Below are positions 47,069 to 55,006 of a stretch of 64,000 nt of DNA, in pieces. The stretch comes from Janibacter indicus (lineage in GTDB: Bacteria; Actinomycetota; Actinomycetes; Actinomycetales; Dermatophilaceae), in the NCBI RefSeq assembly GCF_900176385.1, contig NZ_FWXN01000012.1:1-64000 (forward strand), written 5' to 3'. The notes below the pieces were generated by a model. The model had not been told where the DNA came from. It did not search any database and saw only the letters and a list, made by a program, of their open reading frames with translations. The stretch's first letter is position 1; each line of letters starts with the position of its first letter. A program made the translations under genes and the position numbers.

Positions 47069-47191
47069 TCAGCCGGCCTTCGTGAGGTGGCCGACGACCC
47101 GGGGCAGAGCATCGTCGAGCGCCGGGCCCCACGTCTTCATGGTGTGCCCGCCCTCGGGGTAGACCCGGTACGTCCGCGGGCGCGTCGTCAT
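47069..47191 (-). pseudogene. C-terminal remnant of an esterase-like alpha/beta hydrolase
   Basis: An in-frame stretch of 40 codons reads TYRVYPEGGHTMKTWGPAL and then DDALPRVVGHLTKAG to a TGA. EGGH followed by a Trp and a short amphipathic helix is the usual end of esterase D / mycolyltransferase-like hydrolases, where the His is catalytic. The frame upstream does not continue into the rest of a hydrolase, and no start with a ribosome-binding site is seen, so I read it as a decayed remnant. Very short evidence; could be chance. Confidence 0.35.
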
Positions 47192-47277
47192 CTTCGTCCT
47201 GCCTGGTGAGGCGTCCATGCCATCCACCGTGGATCAGGAGCGTGCCGGTTGCACGTAGCGAACGCCTCAACGACCTC

Positions 47278-47307
47278 TTGACGACTGCCGCGGCCCCGCC
47301 CTACGGT
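47278..47307 (+). promoter_or_regulatory. promoter of the ArsR cassette
   Basis: TTGACG (47278-47283), an 18-base spacer and TACGGT (47302-47307). The expected transcription start falls inside the palindrome that begins at 47308. Confidence 0.6.
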
Positions 47308-47331
47308 TTATTCAACCGGTTAGTTGATTAA
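47308..47331. promoter_or_regulatory. ArsR operator
   Basis: TTA-T-TCAAC, six central bases, GTTGA-T-TAA: eight of nine positions in each arm are symmetric. This 24-base palindrome is AT-rich against its surroundings, follows the -10 box directly and ends just before the ribosome-binding site, as expected for ArsR-type self-repression. Confidence 0.75.
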
Positions 47332-47339
47332 GGAGCGCG

Positions 47340-47708
47340 ATGAAGGACGACACCGAGGAGCGACTTTCCCGGGCCTTCGCCGCGCTCTCCGACCCGGTCC
47401 GGCGGGACATCGTCACCCGCCTCACGGTCGGTGACGCCACCGTCAACGACCTCGCCGCCCCCTACGACATCAGCCTCCAGGCCGTGAGCAAGCACCTCAA
47501 GGTCCTCGAGGAGGCCGGCCTCGTCAGCCGGCGCAGGGAGGCCCAGCGCCGCCCGGTTCACCTCGAGAGCGAGGCACTGGCCACGATGACCGGCTGGATC
47601 GAGCGGCACCAACGACGGGCCGAGGAGCGCATGGCCCGCCTCGAGGAGGTCTTGGCGGACCTCCCTTCGCCCCACCCGGGCACCACGAGCACAGGAGCAG
47701 ACCGATGA
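47340..47708 (+). CDS. ArsR-family HTH regulator of an SRPBCC cassette
   Basis: 122 residues, winged helix AFAALSDPVRRDIVTRLTVGDATVNDLAAPYDISLQAVSKHLKVLEEAGLVSRR. There is no Cys metal site of the ArsR/SmtB type, so it belongs to the ArsR proteins paired with SRPBCC (Aha1-like) genes. AAGGAG lies four bases before the ATG. The stop overlaps the next start. Confidence 0.9.
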   Translation: MKDDTEERLSRAFAALSDPVRRDIVTRLTVGDATVNDLAAPYDISLQAVSKHLKVLEEAGLVSRRREAQRRPVHLESEALATMTGWIERHQRRAEERMARLEEVLADLPSPHPGTTSTGADR

Positions 47709-48241
47709 GCACCACACCCAGCACCAGCGGCCACCTCACCACCGCGACCATCGAGGCCGACCCCGAGGTCCCGGTCGTGCGGATCACGCGTGACTTCAAA
47801 GCGACCGCGGAGCAGCTGCACCGCGCGCACACCGACCCCGAGCTGTACAAGCGGTGGGTCGGACCCGACGAGCTCGACACGATCATCGACCACTGGGACG
47901 CGCGCACGGGCGGTAGCTACCGCTTCACCAACGTCGCCAAGGAGGGCAGCGAGCGGCGCGTCCAGGGCGACACCGAGGAGTTCCACTTCTTCGGCAGCTT
48001 CCACGAGGTGCGCCCCGACCGCATCGTCCAGACCTTCACCTTCGAGGGCTTCCCCGACGGGGTCTCGCTCGACACGATGACCTTCGAGGACCTCGGTGAC
48101 GGCTGGACGCGGGTGCACGGGCACTCGCTCCTGCCGACCTTCGAGGCGCGCGAGATGATGCTCGCCTCCGGCATGGAGATCGGCATCAACGAGGGCTACG
48201 CGGCGCTCGAAGCACTGCTCGCCGCCGGCGAGGTCGCGTGA
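47705..48241 (+). CDS. SRPBCC (AHSA1-like) domain protein
   Basis: 178 residues. VVRITRDFKATAEQLHRAHTDPELYKRWVGPDEL and later RIVQTFTFEGFPDGVSLDTMTFEDLGDG are typical of the Aha1/START-like ligand-binding fold encoded after ArsR regulators. Binds a hydrophobic ligand in a deep cavity; ligand unknown. Start ATG overlaps the arsR stop. Confidence 0.9.
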   Translation: MSTTPSTSGHLTTATIEADPEVPVVRITRDFKATAEQLHRAHTDPELYKRWVGPDELDTIIDHWDARTGGSYRFTNVAKEGSERRVQGDTEEFHFFGSFHEVRPDRIVQTFTFEGFPDGVSLDTMTFEDLGDGWTRVHGHSLLPTFEAREMMLASGMEIGINEGYAALEALLAAGEVA

Positions 48242-48828
48242 GCTCGCTCGCCGAGCTGTCCGTCGCCGACCGCTACCGGTCGGCGGCCGACGGCTTCGCC
48301 CGACGGGTCGCCGGCACGAGCGATTGGGACTCCCCCACCCCCGTCGCACAGTGGCGGGCGCGTGACGTCGTCGGTCACCTGACGTCCTGGCTGCCGGCGC
48401 TCGTGGCGTCCGGCTGCGAGGTGCGCCTGGACCCCGTGCCGTCCGCCGAGGAGGACCCGGTCGGCGCGTGGGCCGGTCTCGACGCGCAGATTCGATCGCT
48501 GCTCGACGCCCCGGCGACCGAGGAGGTCGTCTTCCAGCACGAGCACATCGGTCGGATGCCACTGCCGCAGATGCTCGACCAGTACTTCACGAGCGACGTC
48601 CTCTTCCACACCTGGGACCTCGCCCGCGCCACCGGCCAGGACGACCGCCTCGACGAGGACTACCTCGCCGGCGCCCTGGCCGGGATGCAGGCCCAGGCGG
48701 AGATGATCCGGGCGTCCGGGCAGTTCGGGCAGGAGCAGCCGGTGCCCGACGACGCGAGCGTCCAGGAGCGCTTCTTCGCCTTCATCGGGCGGGACCCGCG
48801 GTGGACGCCGCCGGCCCGATCCCGGTAG
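48238..48828 (+). CDS. DinB/maleylpyruvate isomerase-fold protein (TIGR03086-like)
   Basis: 196 residues. RYRSAADGFARRVAG, DSPTPVAQWRARDVVGHLTSWLP (His in the DVVGHL motif) and LFHTWDLARATGQDDRLDED (HTWDLARA) are the marks of the DinB_2/MDMPI family, whose His residues bind a metal and sometimes use mycothiol or bacillithiol. Third gene of the ArsR cassette; GTG start overlapping the SRPBCC stop. Confidence 0.88.
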   Translation: MSSLAELSVADRYRSAADGFARRVAGTSDWDSPTPVAQWRARDVVGHLTSWLPALVASGCEVRLDPVPSAEEDPVGAWAGLDAQIRSLLDAPATEEVVFQHEHIGRMPLPQMLDQYFTSDVLFHTWDLARATGQDDRLDEDYLAGALAGMQAQAEMIRASGQFGQEQPVPDDASVQERFFAFIGRDPRWTPPARSR

Positions 48829-48900
48829 GGCCCGTGGGCTCTGCGCAGGAGGACGGCATGGCGAAGGGTGCCGTTCTCACCTGGCAGCGTCGACGCCACG

Positions 48901-48962
48901 TGGTCGCGTTGGTGTCACCTGGTTGCCCGGAGAAGGGGGACCAGGTGACACCAACGCCACCA
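48901..48962. repeat. long inverted repeat downstream of the ArsR cassette
   Basis: An 18-base arm (48906-48923) pairs with 48940-48957 and, after one mismatch, four more bases (48901-48904 with 48959-48962). Centre of 16 bases. Probably the terminator of the plus-strand cassette, facing clpC. Confidence 0.7.
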
Positions 48963-49004
48963 GCCGAAGGACGAGGGCGCCGCCGAGTGCGTGAGGCCCC
49001 GGAT

Positions 49005-49048
49005 GACGAAGGGGAGGTGGCCAGTGATCTGGCCACCTCCCCTTCGTC
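49005..49048 (-). terminator. clpC terminator
   Basis: Twenty perfect base pairs (49005-49024 with 49029-49048) around TGAT, starting GACGAAGGGG on one arm. It lies 18 bases after the clpC stop. Confidence 0.88.
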
Positions 49049-49066
49049 TGCAGGGTCCGCGCTGGG

Positions 49067-51586
49067 TCAGTCGGCGGAGCCGTCGCCCGCCTCGACGAGC
49101 GGGACGTCGAGCTCGCCGACCTTGGGCGCACCCTTGAAGGTGAACTCCGCGTCCTTGCCCTCGCCGGTCGCGTCGACCGCGACGATCTCGCCGGAGACGA
49201 GCTCGCCGTAGAGGATCTTCTCGGAGAGCACGTCCTCGATCTCGCGCTGGATCGTCCGCTTGAGCGGGCGGGCGCCGAGGACCGGGTCGTAGCCGCGCTT
49301 GGCGAGCAGGGCCTTGGCCGCGGGCGTGAGCTCGATGCCCATGTCCTTGTCCTTGAGGCGCTTGTCGAGCTTGGCGACCTCGAGGTCGACGATCTCGACG
49401 AGCTCGTCCTGGCTCAGCTGCGGGAAGACGATCGTGTCGTCGACGCGGTTGAGGAACTCGGGGCGGAAGTGGTTCTTCAGCTCGTCGGTGACCTTGGCCT
49501 TCATCCGCTCGTAGTCGGTGCGCTGGTCGGTGCCGGAGGTGAAGCCCATGGCGCCCTTGGAGATGTCCCGCGTGCCGAGGTTGGTCGTCATGATGATGAC
49601 GGTGTTCTTGAAGTCGACCATCCGACCCTGCGAGTCGGTGAGGCGGCCGTCCTCGAGAACCTGCAGCAGCGAGTTGAAGATCTCCGGGTGCGCCTTCTCG
49701 ACCTCGTCGAAGAGCACGACGGAGAAGGGCTTGCGGCGCACCTTTTCGGTGAGCTGACCGCCCTCGTCGTAACCGACGTAGCCGGGGGGCGAGCCGAAGA
49801 GGCGGCTGACCGTGTGCTTCTCGGAGTACTCCGACATGTCGAGGGTGATCAGGCTGTCCTCGTCGCCGAAGAGGAACTCCGCCAGCGCCTTGGCGAGCTC
49901 GGTCTTGCCGACACCGGTGGGGCCGGCGAAGATGAACGAACCGCCGGGGCGGCGCGGGTCCTTCAGGCCGGCGCGGGTGCGCCGGATCGCCTGCGAGAGC
50001 GCCTTGATCGCGTCGTCGTTGCCGACGACCCGCTTGTGGAGCTCGGCCTCCATGTTGAGCAGTCGGGTCGACTCCTCCTCGGAGAGCTTGAAGACGGGGA
50101 TGCCGGTCGAGGCGGCGAGCACCTCGGCGATGAGCTCCTCGTCGACCTCGGCGACGACGTCCATGTCGCCGGCCTTCCACTCCTCCTCGCGGCGGGCCTT
50201 GTCGGCGAGCAGGTTCTTCTCGTCGTCGCGCAGGCTGGCGGCCTTCTCGAAGTCCTGGCCGTCGATGGCCGACTCCTTCTCGAGGCGGACCTTGGCGATC
50301 TTGTCGTCGAACTCCTTGAGGTCGGCGGGGGCCGTCATCCGACGGATGCGCAGCCGCGCGCCCGCCTCGTCGATGAGGTCGATCGCCTTGTCGGGGAGGA
50401 AGCGGTCGTTGACGTAGCGGTCGGCCATCGTCACGGCGGACACGATCGCCGGGTCGGTGATCGTCACCTTGTGGTGCGCCTCGTAGCGGTCACGCAGGCC
50501 CTTGAGCATCTCAATGGCGTGGGCCAGCGAGGGCTCGTCGACCTGGATCGGCTGGAAGCGGCGCTCCAGCGCCGAGTCCTTCTCGATGTGCTTGCGGTAC
50601 TCCTCGAGCGTCGTCGCGCCGATGGTCTGCAGCTCGCCGCGGGCGAGCATCGGCTTGAGGATGCTCGCGGCGTCGATCGCGCCCTCGGCGGCACCCGCAC
50701 CCACGAGGGTGTGGATCTCGTCGATGAAGAGGATGATGTCGCCGCGCGTCTTGATCTCCTTGAGCACCTTCTTCAGGCGCTCCTCGAAGTCACCGCGGTA
50801 GCGGCTGCCGGCGACGAGGGAGCCGAGGTCGAGCGTGTAGAGCTGCTTGTCCTTGAGCGGCTCCGGCACGTTTTCGTCGACGATGTCCTGGGCGAGGCCC
50901 TCGACGACGGCGGACTTGCCGACGCCGGGCTCACCGATGAGGACAGGGTTGTTCTTGGTGCGACGGGAGAGCACCTGCATGACCCGCTCGATCTCCTGCT
51001 CGCGACCGATGACCGGGTCGAGCTGGCCCTCGCGGGCGGCCTGGGTGAGGTTGCGGCCGAACTGGTCGAGGACCAGGGAGCCGGCCGGCTGCCCTTCGGC
51101 TGGACCGGCGCCGGCGCCAACGCCCGCGGCCTGCCCCTCCTTGCCGCCCTGGTAGCCCGAGATGAGCTGGATGACGGTCTGCCGCACGCGGCCGAGGTCG
51201 GCGCCGAGCTTGACGAGGACCTGAGCGGCGACGCCCTCGCCCTCACGGATCAGGCCGAGCAGGATGTGCTCGGTCCCGATGTAGTTGTGGCCGAGCTGCA
51301 GCGCCTCGCGCAGCGACAGCTCGAGGACCTTCTTGGCGCGCGGGGTGAAGGGGATGTGGCCCGACGGCGACTGCTGGCCGGGACCGATGATGTCCTGGAC
51401 CTGCTCGCGGACGGCGTCGAGGGAGACGCCGAGTGACTCCAGCGCCTTGCTGGCGACACCCTCGCCCTCGTGGATGAGGCCGAGCAGGATGTGCTCGGTC
51501 CCGATGTAGTTGTGGTTGAGGAGTCGTGCCTCCTCCTGGGCGAGGACGACGACCCGGCGGGCCCTGTCGGTGAACCGTTCGAACAT
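49067..51586 (-). CDS. clpC: ATP-dependent Clp protease ATP-binding subunit ClpC
   Basis: 839 residues: two N-terminal Clp repeats ([20 protein letters not shown] and [20 protein letters not shown]), AAA1 with Walker [15 protein letters not shown], the coiled-coil M domain ([11 protein letters not shown] region), AAA2 with [14 protein letters not shown], and the ClpP-docking loop after [13 protein letters not shown]-type Walker B. Unfolds proteins for ClpP. A Gly/Ala/Pro linker joins N-domain and AAA1. AAGGGG lies eight bases before the ATG. A ClgR-type box stands about 140 bases upstream. Confidence 0.98.
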   Translation of the reverse strand: MFERFTDRARRVVVLAQEEARLLNHNYIGTEHILLGLIHEGEGVASKALESLGVSLDAVREQVQDIIGPGQQSPSGHIPFTPRAKKVLELSLREALQLGHNYIGTEHILLGLIREGEGVAAQVLVKLGADLGRVRQTVIQLISGYQGGKEGQAAGVGAGAGPAEGQPAGSLVLDQFGRNLTQAAREGQLDPVIGREQEIERVMQVLSRRTKNNPVLIGEPGVGKSAVVEGLAQDIVDENVPEPLKDKQLYTLDLGSLVAGSRYRGDFEERLKKVLKEIKTRGDIILFIDEIHTLVGAGAAEGAIDAASILKPMLARGELQTIGATTLEEYRKHIEKDSALERRFQPIQVDEPSLAHAIEMLKGLRDRYEAHHKVTITDPAIVSAVTMADRYVNDRFLPDKAIDLIDEAGARLRIRRMTAPADLKEFDDKIAKVRLEKESAIDGQDFEKAASLRDDEKNLLADKARREEEWKAGDMDVVAEVDEELIAEVLAASTGIPVFKLSEEESTRLLNMEAELHKRVVGNDDAIKALSQAIRRTRAGLKDPRRPGGSFIFAGPTGVGKTELAKALAEFLFGDEDSLITLDMSEYSEKHTVSRLFGSPPGYVGYDEGGQLTEKVRRKPFSVVLFDEVEKAHPEIFNSLLQVLEDGRLTDSQGRMVDFKNTVIIMTTNLGTRDISKGAMGFTSGTDQRTDYERMKAKVTDELKNHFRPEFLNRVDDTIVFPQLSQDELVEIVDLEVAKLDKRLKDKDMGIELTPAAKALLAKRGYDPVLGARPLKRTIQREIEDVLSEKILYGELVSGEIVAVDATGEGKDAEFTFKGAPKVGELDVPLVEAGDGSAD

Positions 51587-51723
51587 GGGATCTACCCCTT
51601 CACGTGGTGCTCTGACCTCGATGCTAACCGTGCCCGCTCCCTGAGCCGGGGGGCGAGCCTCTCACGGGGTCACAACGCGGCGCCCTCCCGGCCTGTTCCA
51701 CGAGGCGAAAGGAGGGCCGCGGT

Positions 51724-51740
51724 GTTCGCTCTCAGCGGAC
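51724..51740. promoter_or_regulatory. ClgR-type operator upstream of clpC
   Basis: GTTCGC (51724-51729), five bases, GCGGAC (51735-51740): the near-palindrome bound by ClgR, the actinobacterial activator of clpC and clpP genes, with one arm base changed. It lies in the 210-base gap between the monooxygenase gene and clpC; TAGCAT (minus strand, 51621-51626) is the nearest good -10. Confidence 0.6.
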
Positions 51741-51796
51741 GGAATGCCTGCCCCGGTGATCGAGGTGCGAGGCCGCCCGCGGCCGAAGCCTCGAGA

Positions 51797-52102
51797 TCAG
51801 GGAGCTGGGACGTCGATCACGACGTCGAAGCCGAGCAGCTCCGCGCCGGTGGCGACGGGCTGCTTGCCCTCACCCGCGTGCGCGGCCCGGGCGTCGCCGT
51901 CGCGCCAGGCGGCGAAGGACTCCTCGTCGGCCCAGCGGGTCACGACGAAGTAGCGGTCTCCCCCTTCGGTCGGGCGCAGCAGCTGGAAGCCCTCGAAGCC
52001 GGGGGCGGTGTCGACGGTGCCCTGGCGCTCGGCGAAGCGCCGCTCGAGCTCCTCGCCCGCGTGCGCGGGGACGCTGATGGCGTTGATCTTGACGATGCTC
52101 AT
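51797..52102 (-). CDS. antibiotic biosynthesis monooxygenase-family protein
   Basis: 101 residues of ferredoxin-like ABM fold: VKINAISVPAHAGEELERRFAER, GFEGFQLLRPTEGGDRYFVVTRWADEESFAAWRDGD. The Trp/Arg pattern is close to mycobacterial MhuD/IsdG-like haem-degrading enzymes, which need an Asn and a His; KINA at the start offers the Asn and AAH near the end a His, so haem degradation is possible but unproven. It overlaps the DUF4328 gene (ATGA). Confidence 0.82.
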   Translation of the reverse strand: MSIVKINAISVPAHAGEELERRFAERQGTVDTAPGFEGFQLLRPTEGGDRYFVVTRWADEESFAAWRDGDARAAHAGEGKQPVATGAELLGFDVVIDVPAP

Positions 52103-52761
52103 GAGGTGACCCTAACCGCCTGCTGCGCGGCCGCGGTCGCCGCACGGACGATGCGCCACCACAGCACGAGGGCCACGACCGCGATGGCCGCGTTGACCTG
52201 CAGCGAGAGCGCCCACCGGTCTATGTCGCCCGGCTCGACGAGCACGTCGCCGGAGGAGTCGAGCACCGAGCCGGCGCCCATGAGCAGCCAGGCGATCCAC
52301 CAGGGCCAGTAGCTGCCGACCCGAGAGCCGACGGCCCGGCTGGCGTCAGCCACGACCTGGTAGGGGAACCAGAGGTTGACGATCGGCACCACCCAGCCAG
52401 CAAAGCCCCACCAGCTGGCACGGCGGTGGAAGAACCCGGGGTTGGCCCACTCCCCCACCCCGCGCAGGGCGATGAGCCACCAGCCGGTCGTGACGATGCC
52501 GACGAGGAGGGCCAGGACCCCGAGGCCGAGGAGACTGCTGATCAGCATGTAGGTGGTCGAGGTCGTGTCCGGCCCCACGACCCAGGCCCGCAGCTCGTCC
52601 CGCCGCAGGGTGATGACGACCGCAGCGGCGACCCACGACGCGGTCGCCGTCAGGGCCGTCGCGAGCGCCGCGCCTGCGGCGAGGGTCGGGGTCGAAGGGG
52701 GCGGACCGACCGGCGTCGTGTGCTCGTCGGCGAAGGGACTGGTGACGTGGATCTTGGGCAT
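52099..52761 (-). CDS. DUF4328 membrane protein (copy A)
   Basis: 220 residues with about five membrane helices and the family block FAGWVVPIVNLWFPYQVVADASRA followed by YWPWWIAWLLMGAGSV. Function unknown. TAGCGT lies seven bases before the ATG. Clear paralogue of the gene at 52839: both end in LWWRIVRAAT and share the WVVPIVNLWFPYQ segment. Confidence 0.83.
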   Translation of the reverse strand: MPKIHVTSPFADEHTTPVGPPPSTPTLAAGAALATALTATASWVAAAVVITLRRDELRAWVVGPDTTSTTYMLISSLLGLGVLALLVGIVTTGWWLIALRGVGEWANPGFFHRRASWWGFAGWVVPIVNLWFPYQVVADASRAVGSRVGSYWPWWIAWLLMGAGSVLDSSGDVLVEPGDIDRWALSLQVNAAIAVVALVLWWRIVRAATAAAQQAVRVTS

Positions 52762-52838
52762 GTCGACGACGCTAGGTCGACGAAGAGTCCGCCGCGCGGC
52801 CATCGCGTCGCCCCTGTGGACAACCCCGACGAAGGGAG

Positions 52839-53498
52839 TCAGTCCCGAGCGACAGCGGCCTCGGCGGCCCGGGTGGCCGCGCGGACGATGCGCCACCACA
52901 GCGCGAGCCCGACGACCGTGAGTGCGGCGTTGAGCTGCATCCCGGTGACCCACACCTCGACGTCGTGCGGGCTCGTCCACTCCTCGCTGCTCGGCGAGCT
53001 GACGAAGCCGGTGCCGGTGCTGATGAGCAGCCACGCGATCCACCAGGGCCAGAAGGTCCGTGCCCTCGAGCCGAGGGCACGGCTGCTGTCGGCGACGAGC
53101 TGGTAGGGGAACCAGAGGTTGACGATCGGCACGACCCAGGCGGCCAGCGCCCACCAGTCCGAACGGCGGTGGCGGTAGCCGGGCGCCGCCCAGCCGGCGA
53201 CGCGACGCAGGTCGACGAGCCACCACGCCGTGGCGACCCAAGCGGCGAGGACGGCGAGCAGGCCCGCCCTGGCCAGCGAGTTGACCGCGTCGAGGGCAGG
53301 TGGCAGGTGGTGCGGGTCGTCGACCACGAGCTCGAGGTCGTCGAGGCCGAGGGTGACGACACCTGCCGCGGCCACGGTGATCGCCGTGACGACGAGGGAC
53401 GTGGCGAGCACGACCGCGCCCACTCGGCTCGGCGCCCGTGGCACCTGCGCGACCGACACCTCACCGACCCCTGCTGCTGTCTCCCCCAGAGCACTCAT
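52839..53498 (-). CDS. DUF4328 membrane protein (copy B)
   Basis: 219 residues, about five membrane helices, with WALAAWVVPIVNLWFPYQLVADSSRALGSRARTFWPWWIAWLL. The copy A gene follows 77 bases later; a tandem duplication is the simplest reading. TAGGTT six bases before the ATG suggests its own leaderless promoter. Confidence 0.83.
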   Translation of the reverse strand: MSALGETAAGVGEVSVAQVPRAPSRVGAVVLATSLVVTAITVAAAGVVTLGLDDLELVVDDPHHLPPALDAVNSLARAGLLAVLAAWVATAWWLVDLRRVAGWAAPGYRHRRSDWWALAAWVVPIVNLWFPYQLVADSSRALGSRARTFWPWWIAWLLISTGTGFVSSPSSEEWTSPHDVEVWVTGMQLNAALTVVGLALWWRIVRAATRAAEAAVARD

Positions 53499-53580
53499 GC
53501 ATCCAACCTAGGCCCCGAGCCACCACGAGGTGCGCAAGCGCTCCATGGCCTCCCCGGCCCACCGCCCTACGCTCGACCCC

Positions 53581-54168
53581 ATGCGCACGGTCTTCGACCC
53601 CACCGACCCGGGCACCAACGCCTACGACCTGCTGACGAGCATCGTCGTGCCGCGGCCGATCGCCTGGATCACGACCGTCGGCGCCGACGGTGTCGGCAAC
53701 CTCGCCCCGCACTCCTTCTTCAACGTCGCCTGCGCGCGACCGCCGATGGTCAGCTTCACCTCCGTCGGCCGCAAGGACACGCTGCGCAATGTCCTCGCGA
53801 CGGAGCACTTCGTCGTCAACCTCGTCTCGGAGGACCTCGCCGAGCTCGCCAACGCGAGCAGCGCTCCCTTCGACCCGGAGGTGGACGAGGCACAGGCCGT
53901 CGGCGTCCGGCTCGAGCCGAGCGATGTCGTGCCCGTCCCCCGCGTCGCCGACTCGGCGACCTCGATCGAGTGCCGACTGCACTCGAGCACCGGGCTCGGC
54001 GACAGCCACCTCGTCATCGGCGAGGTCGTCGCCATCACCGTGCGCACCGATGCCCTCGTCGACGGACGACCGACGATGGACGCGCTGCGGCCGGTCTCCC
54101 GGCTCGGGCGGGACGAGTGGGGGCACTCCCCCGAGGTCTTCCGGCTGGAGCGGCCGCGGCGGGCGTGA
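53581..54168 (+). CDS. flavin reductase family protein (FMN-binding split barrel)
   Basis: 195 residues: SIVVPRPIAWITTVGADGVGNLAPHSFFNVACARPPMVSFTS, the FMN-binding start of the DIM6/NTAB family, then TLRNVLATEHFVVNLVSEDLA. Likely reduces FMN for a partner monooxygenase; none is adjacent on the same strand. TACGCT lies seven bases before the ATG. One base separates its stop from the nei2 stop on the other strand. Confidence 0.88.
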   Translation: MRTVFDPTDPGTNAYDLLTSIVVPRPIAWITTVGADGVGNLAPHSFFNVACARPPMVSFTSVGRKDTLRNVLATEHFVVNLVSEDLAELANASSAPFDPEVDEAQAVGVRLEPSDVVPVPRVADSATSIECRLHSSTGLGDSHLVIGEVVAITVRTDALVDGRPTMDALRPVSRLGRDEWGHSPEVFRLERPRRA

Positions 54169-54169
54169 G

Positions 54170-54994
54170 TCAGCTGCGGCGCTGGCAGTTGCCGCACCAG
54201 TAGAGAGTGCGCCCGGCGACGTCCTTCGAGCGCACCTTCGAGCCGCAGACCACGCAGGCCTCGTCGGTTCGCTTGTAGACGTAACTGGTCCGCTCGGTGA
54301 GGTGCACGTCCTCCCCCTTCGCCAGGGCGGCCTCGACCTGCTCGACCTGCTCCTCGACGGTGACGATCCGGCTGGTCGCGACGCCGAGCGGCAGCAGCCG
54401 GCGCAGGTCCGCCCAGATGAGGTCCCACGAGGCCCGCTTGAGCCGCTCCCCCGGCGTCGCGGGGTTGATCCGGTGCCGGTAGAGCACCTCGCAGCGGTAG
54501 ACGTTGCCCACGCCGGCGAGCACGTCCTGCTCCATGAGCAGCGCCGCGATGGACTTGCGGGAGCGGCGGATCCGCTCCCAGGCAGGCCCACCATCGGTGT
54601 CCCGCAAGGGATCCGGGCCGAGCTTGGCGTGGACCGCCTCCTCCTGCTCGGGGGTGATGACGGCACAGGTCATCGGGCCGCGCAGGTCCGCGACATGCTT
54701 GTCCGTGGCGATGCGGCACCGGACCTGACCGATGACCGGCCGCTCACCGACGTAGGCGGCCTCGTCGATGGTGAAGGTCCCGATGAGCCCGAGGTGGACG
54801 TGCAGGACGCGGTCGCCGGCGAACTCGACGAAGAGGTGCTTGCCGTGGGCCCGCGCCTCGAACAGCTCGTGGTCGGTGAGCAGGGCCGAGCCGGAGGCGA
54901 AGCGGCCCTGCGGGGACGACACCTCGACGACCTGGCCGGCAAAGGTGGCGTGCAGGTCGCGGGCGATGCGGTGGAGGGTGTGGCCTTCGGGCAT
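54170..54994 (-). CDS. DNA glycosylase of the Fpg/Nei family (Nei2 type)
   Basis: 274 residues. PEGHTLHRIARDLHATFAG has the catalytic Pro2-Glu3; HGKHLFVEF carries the beta-delta elimination Lys; the H2TH region is around EQDVLAGVGNVYRCEVLYR; the C-terminus is a zinc finger C-x2-C ... C-x2-C (ACVVCGSKV, YWCGNCQRR). Starting PEGH rather than PELP marks it as Nei (endonuclease VIII). It follows ku by 12 bases in the same operon. Confidence 0.93.
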   Translation of the reverse strand: MPEGHTLHRIARDLHATFAGQVVEVSSPQGRFASGSALLTDHELFEARAHGKHLFVEFAGDRVLHVHLGLIGTFTIDEAAYVGERPVIGQVRCRIATDKHVADLRGPMTCAVITPEQEEAVHAKLGPDPLRDTDGGPAWERIRRSRKSIAALLMEQDVLAGVGNVYRCEVLYRHRINPATPGERLKRASWDLIWADLRRLLPLGVATSRIVTVEEQVEQVEAALAKGEDVHLTERTSYVYKRTDEACVVCGSKVRSKDVAGRTLYWCGNCQRRS

Positions 54995-55006
54995 GACGAA
55001 GGGGGG

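Noticed and set aside
46974-47270. Minus-strand frame containing GTLLIHGGWHG, suggestive of a hydrolase
   Set aside because: Not in the same frame as the EGGH esterase remnant, and the rest is Arg/Pro-rich antisense-like sequence; treated as chance.
48858-48957. Short frame beginning ATGGCGAAGGGTGCC
   Set aside because: It runs through the long inverted repeat, has no ribosome-binding site, and resembles no protein.
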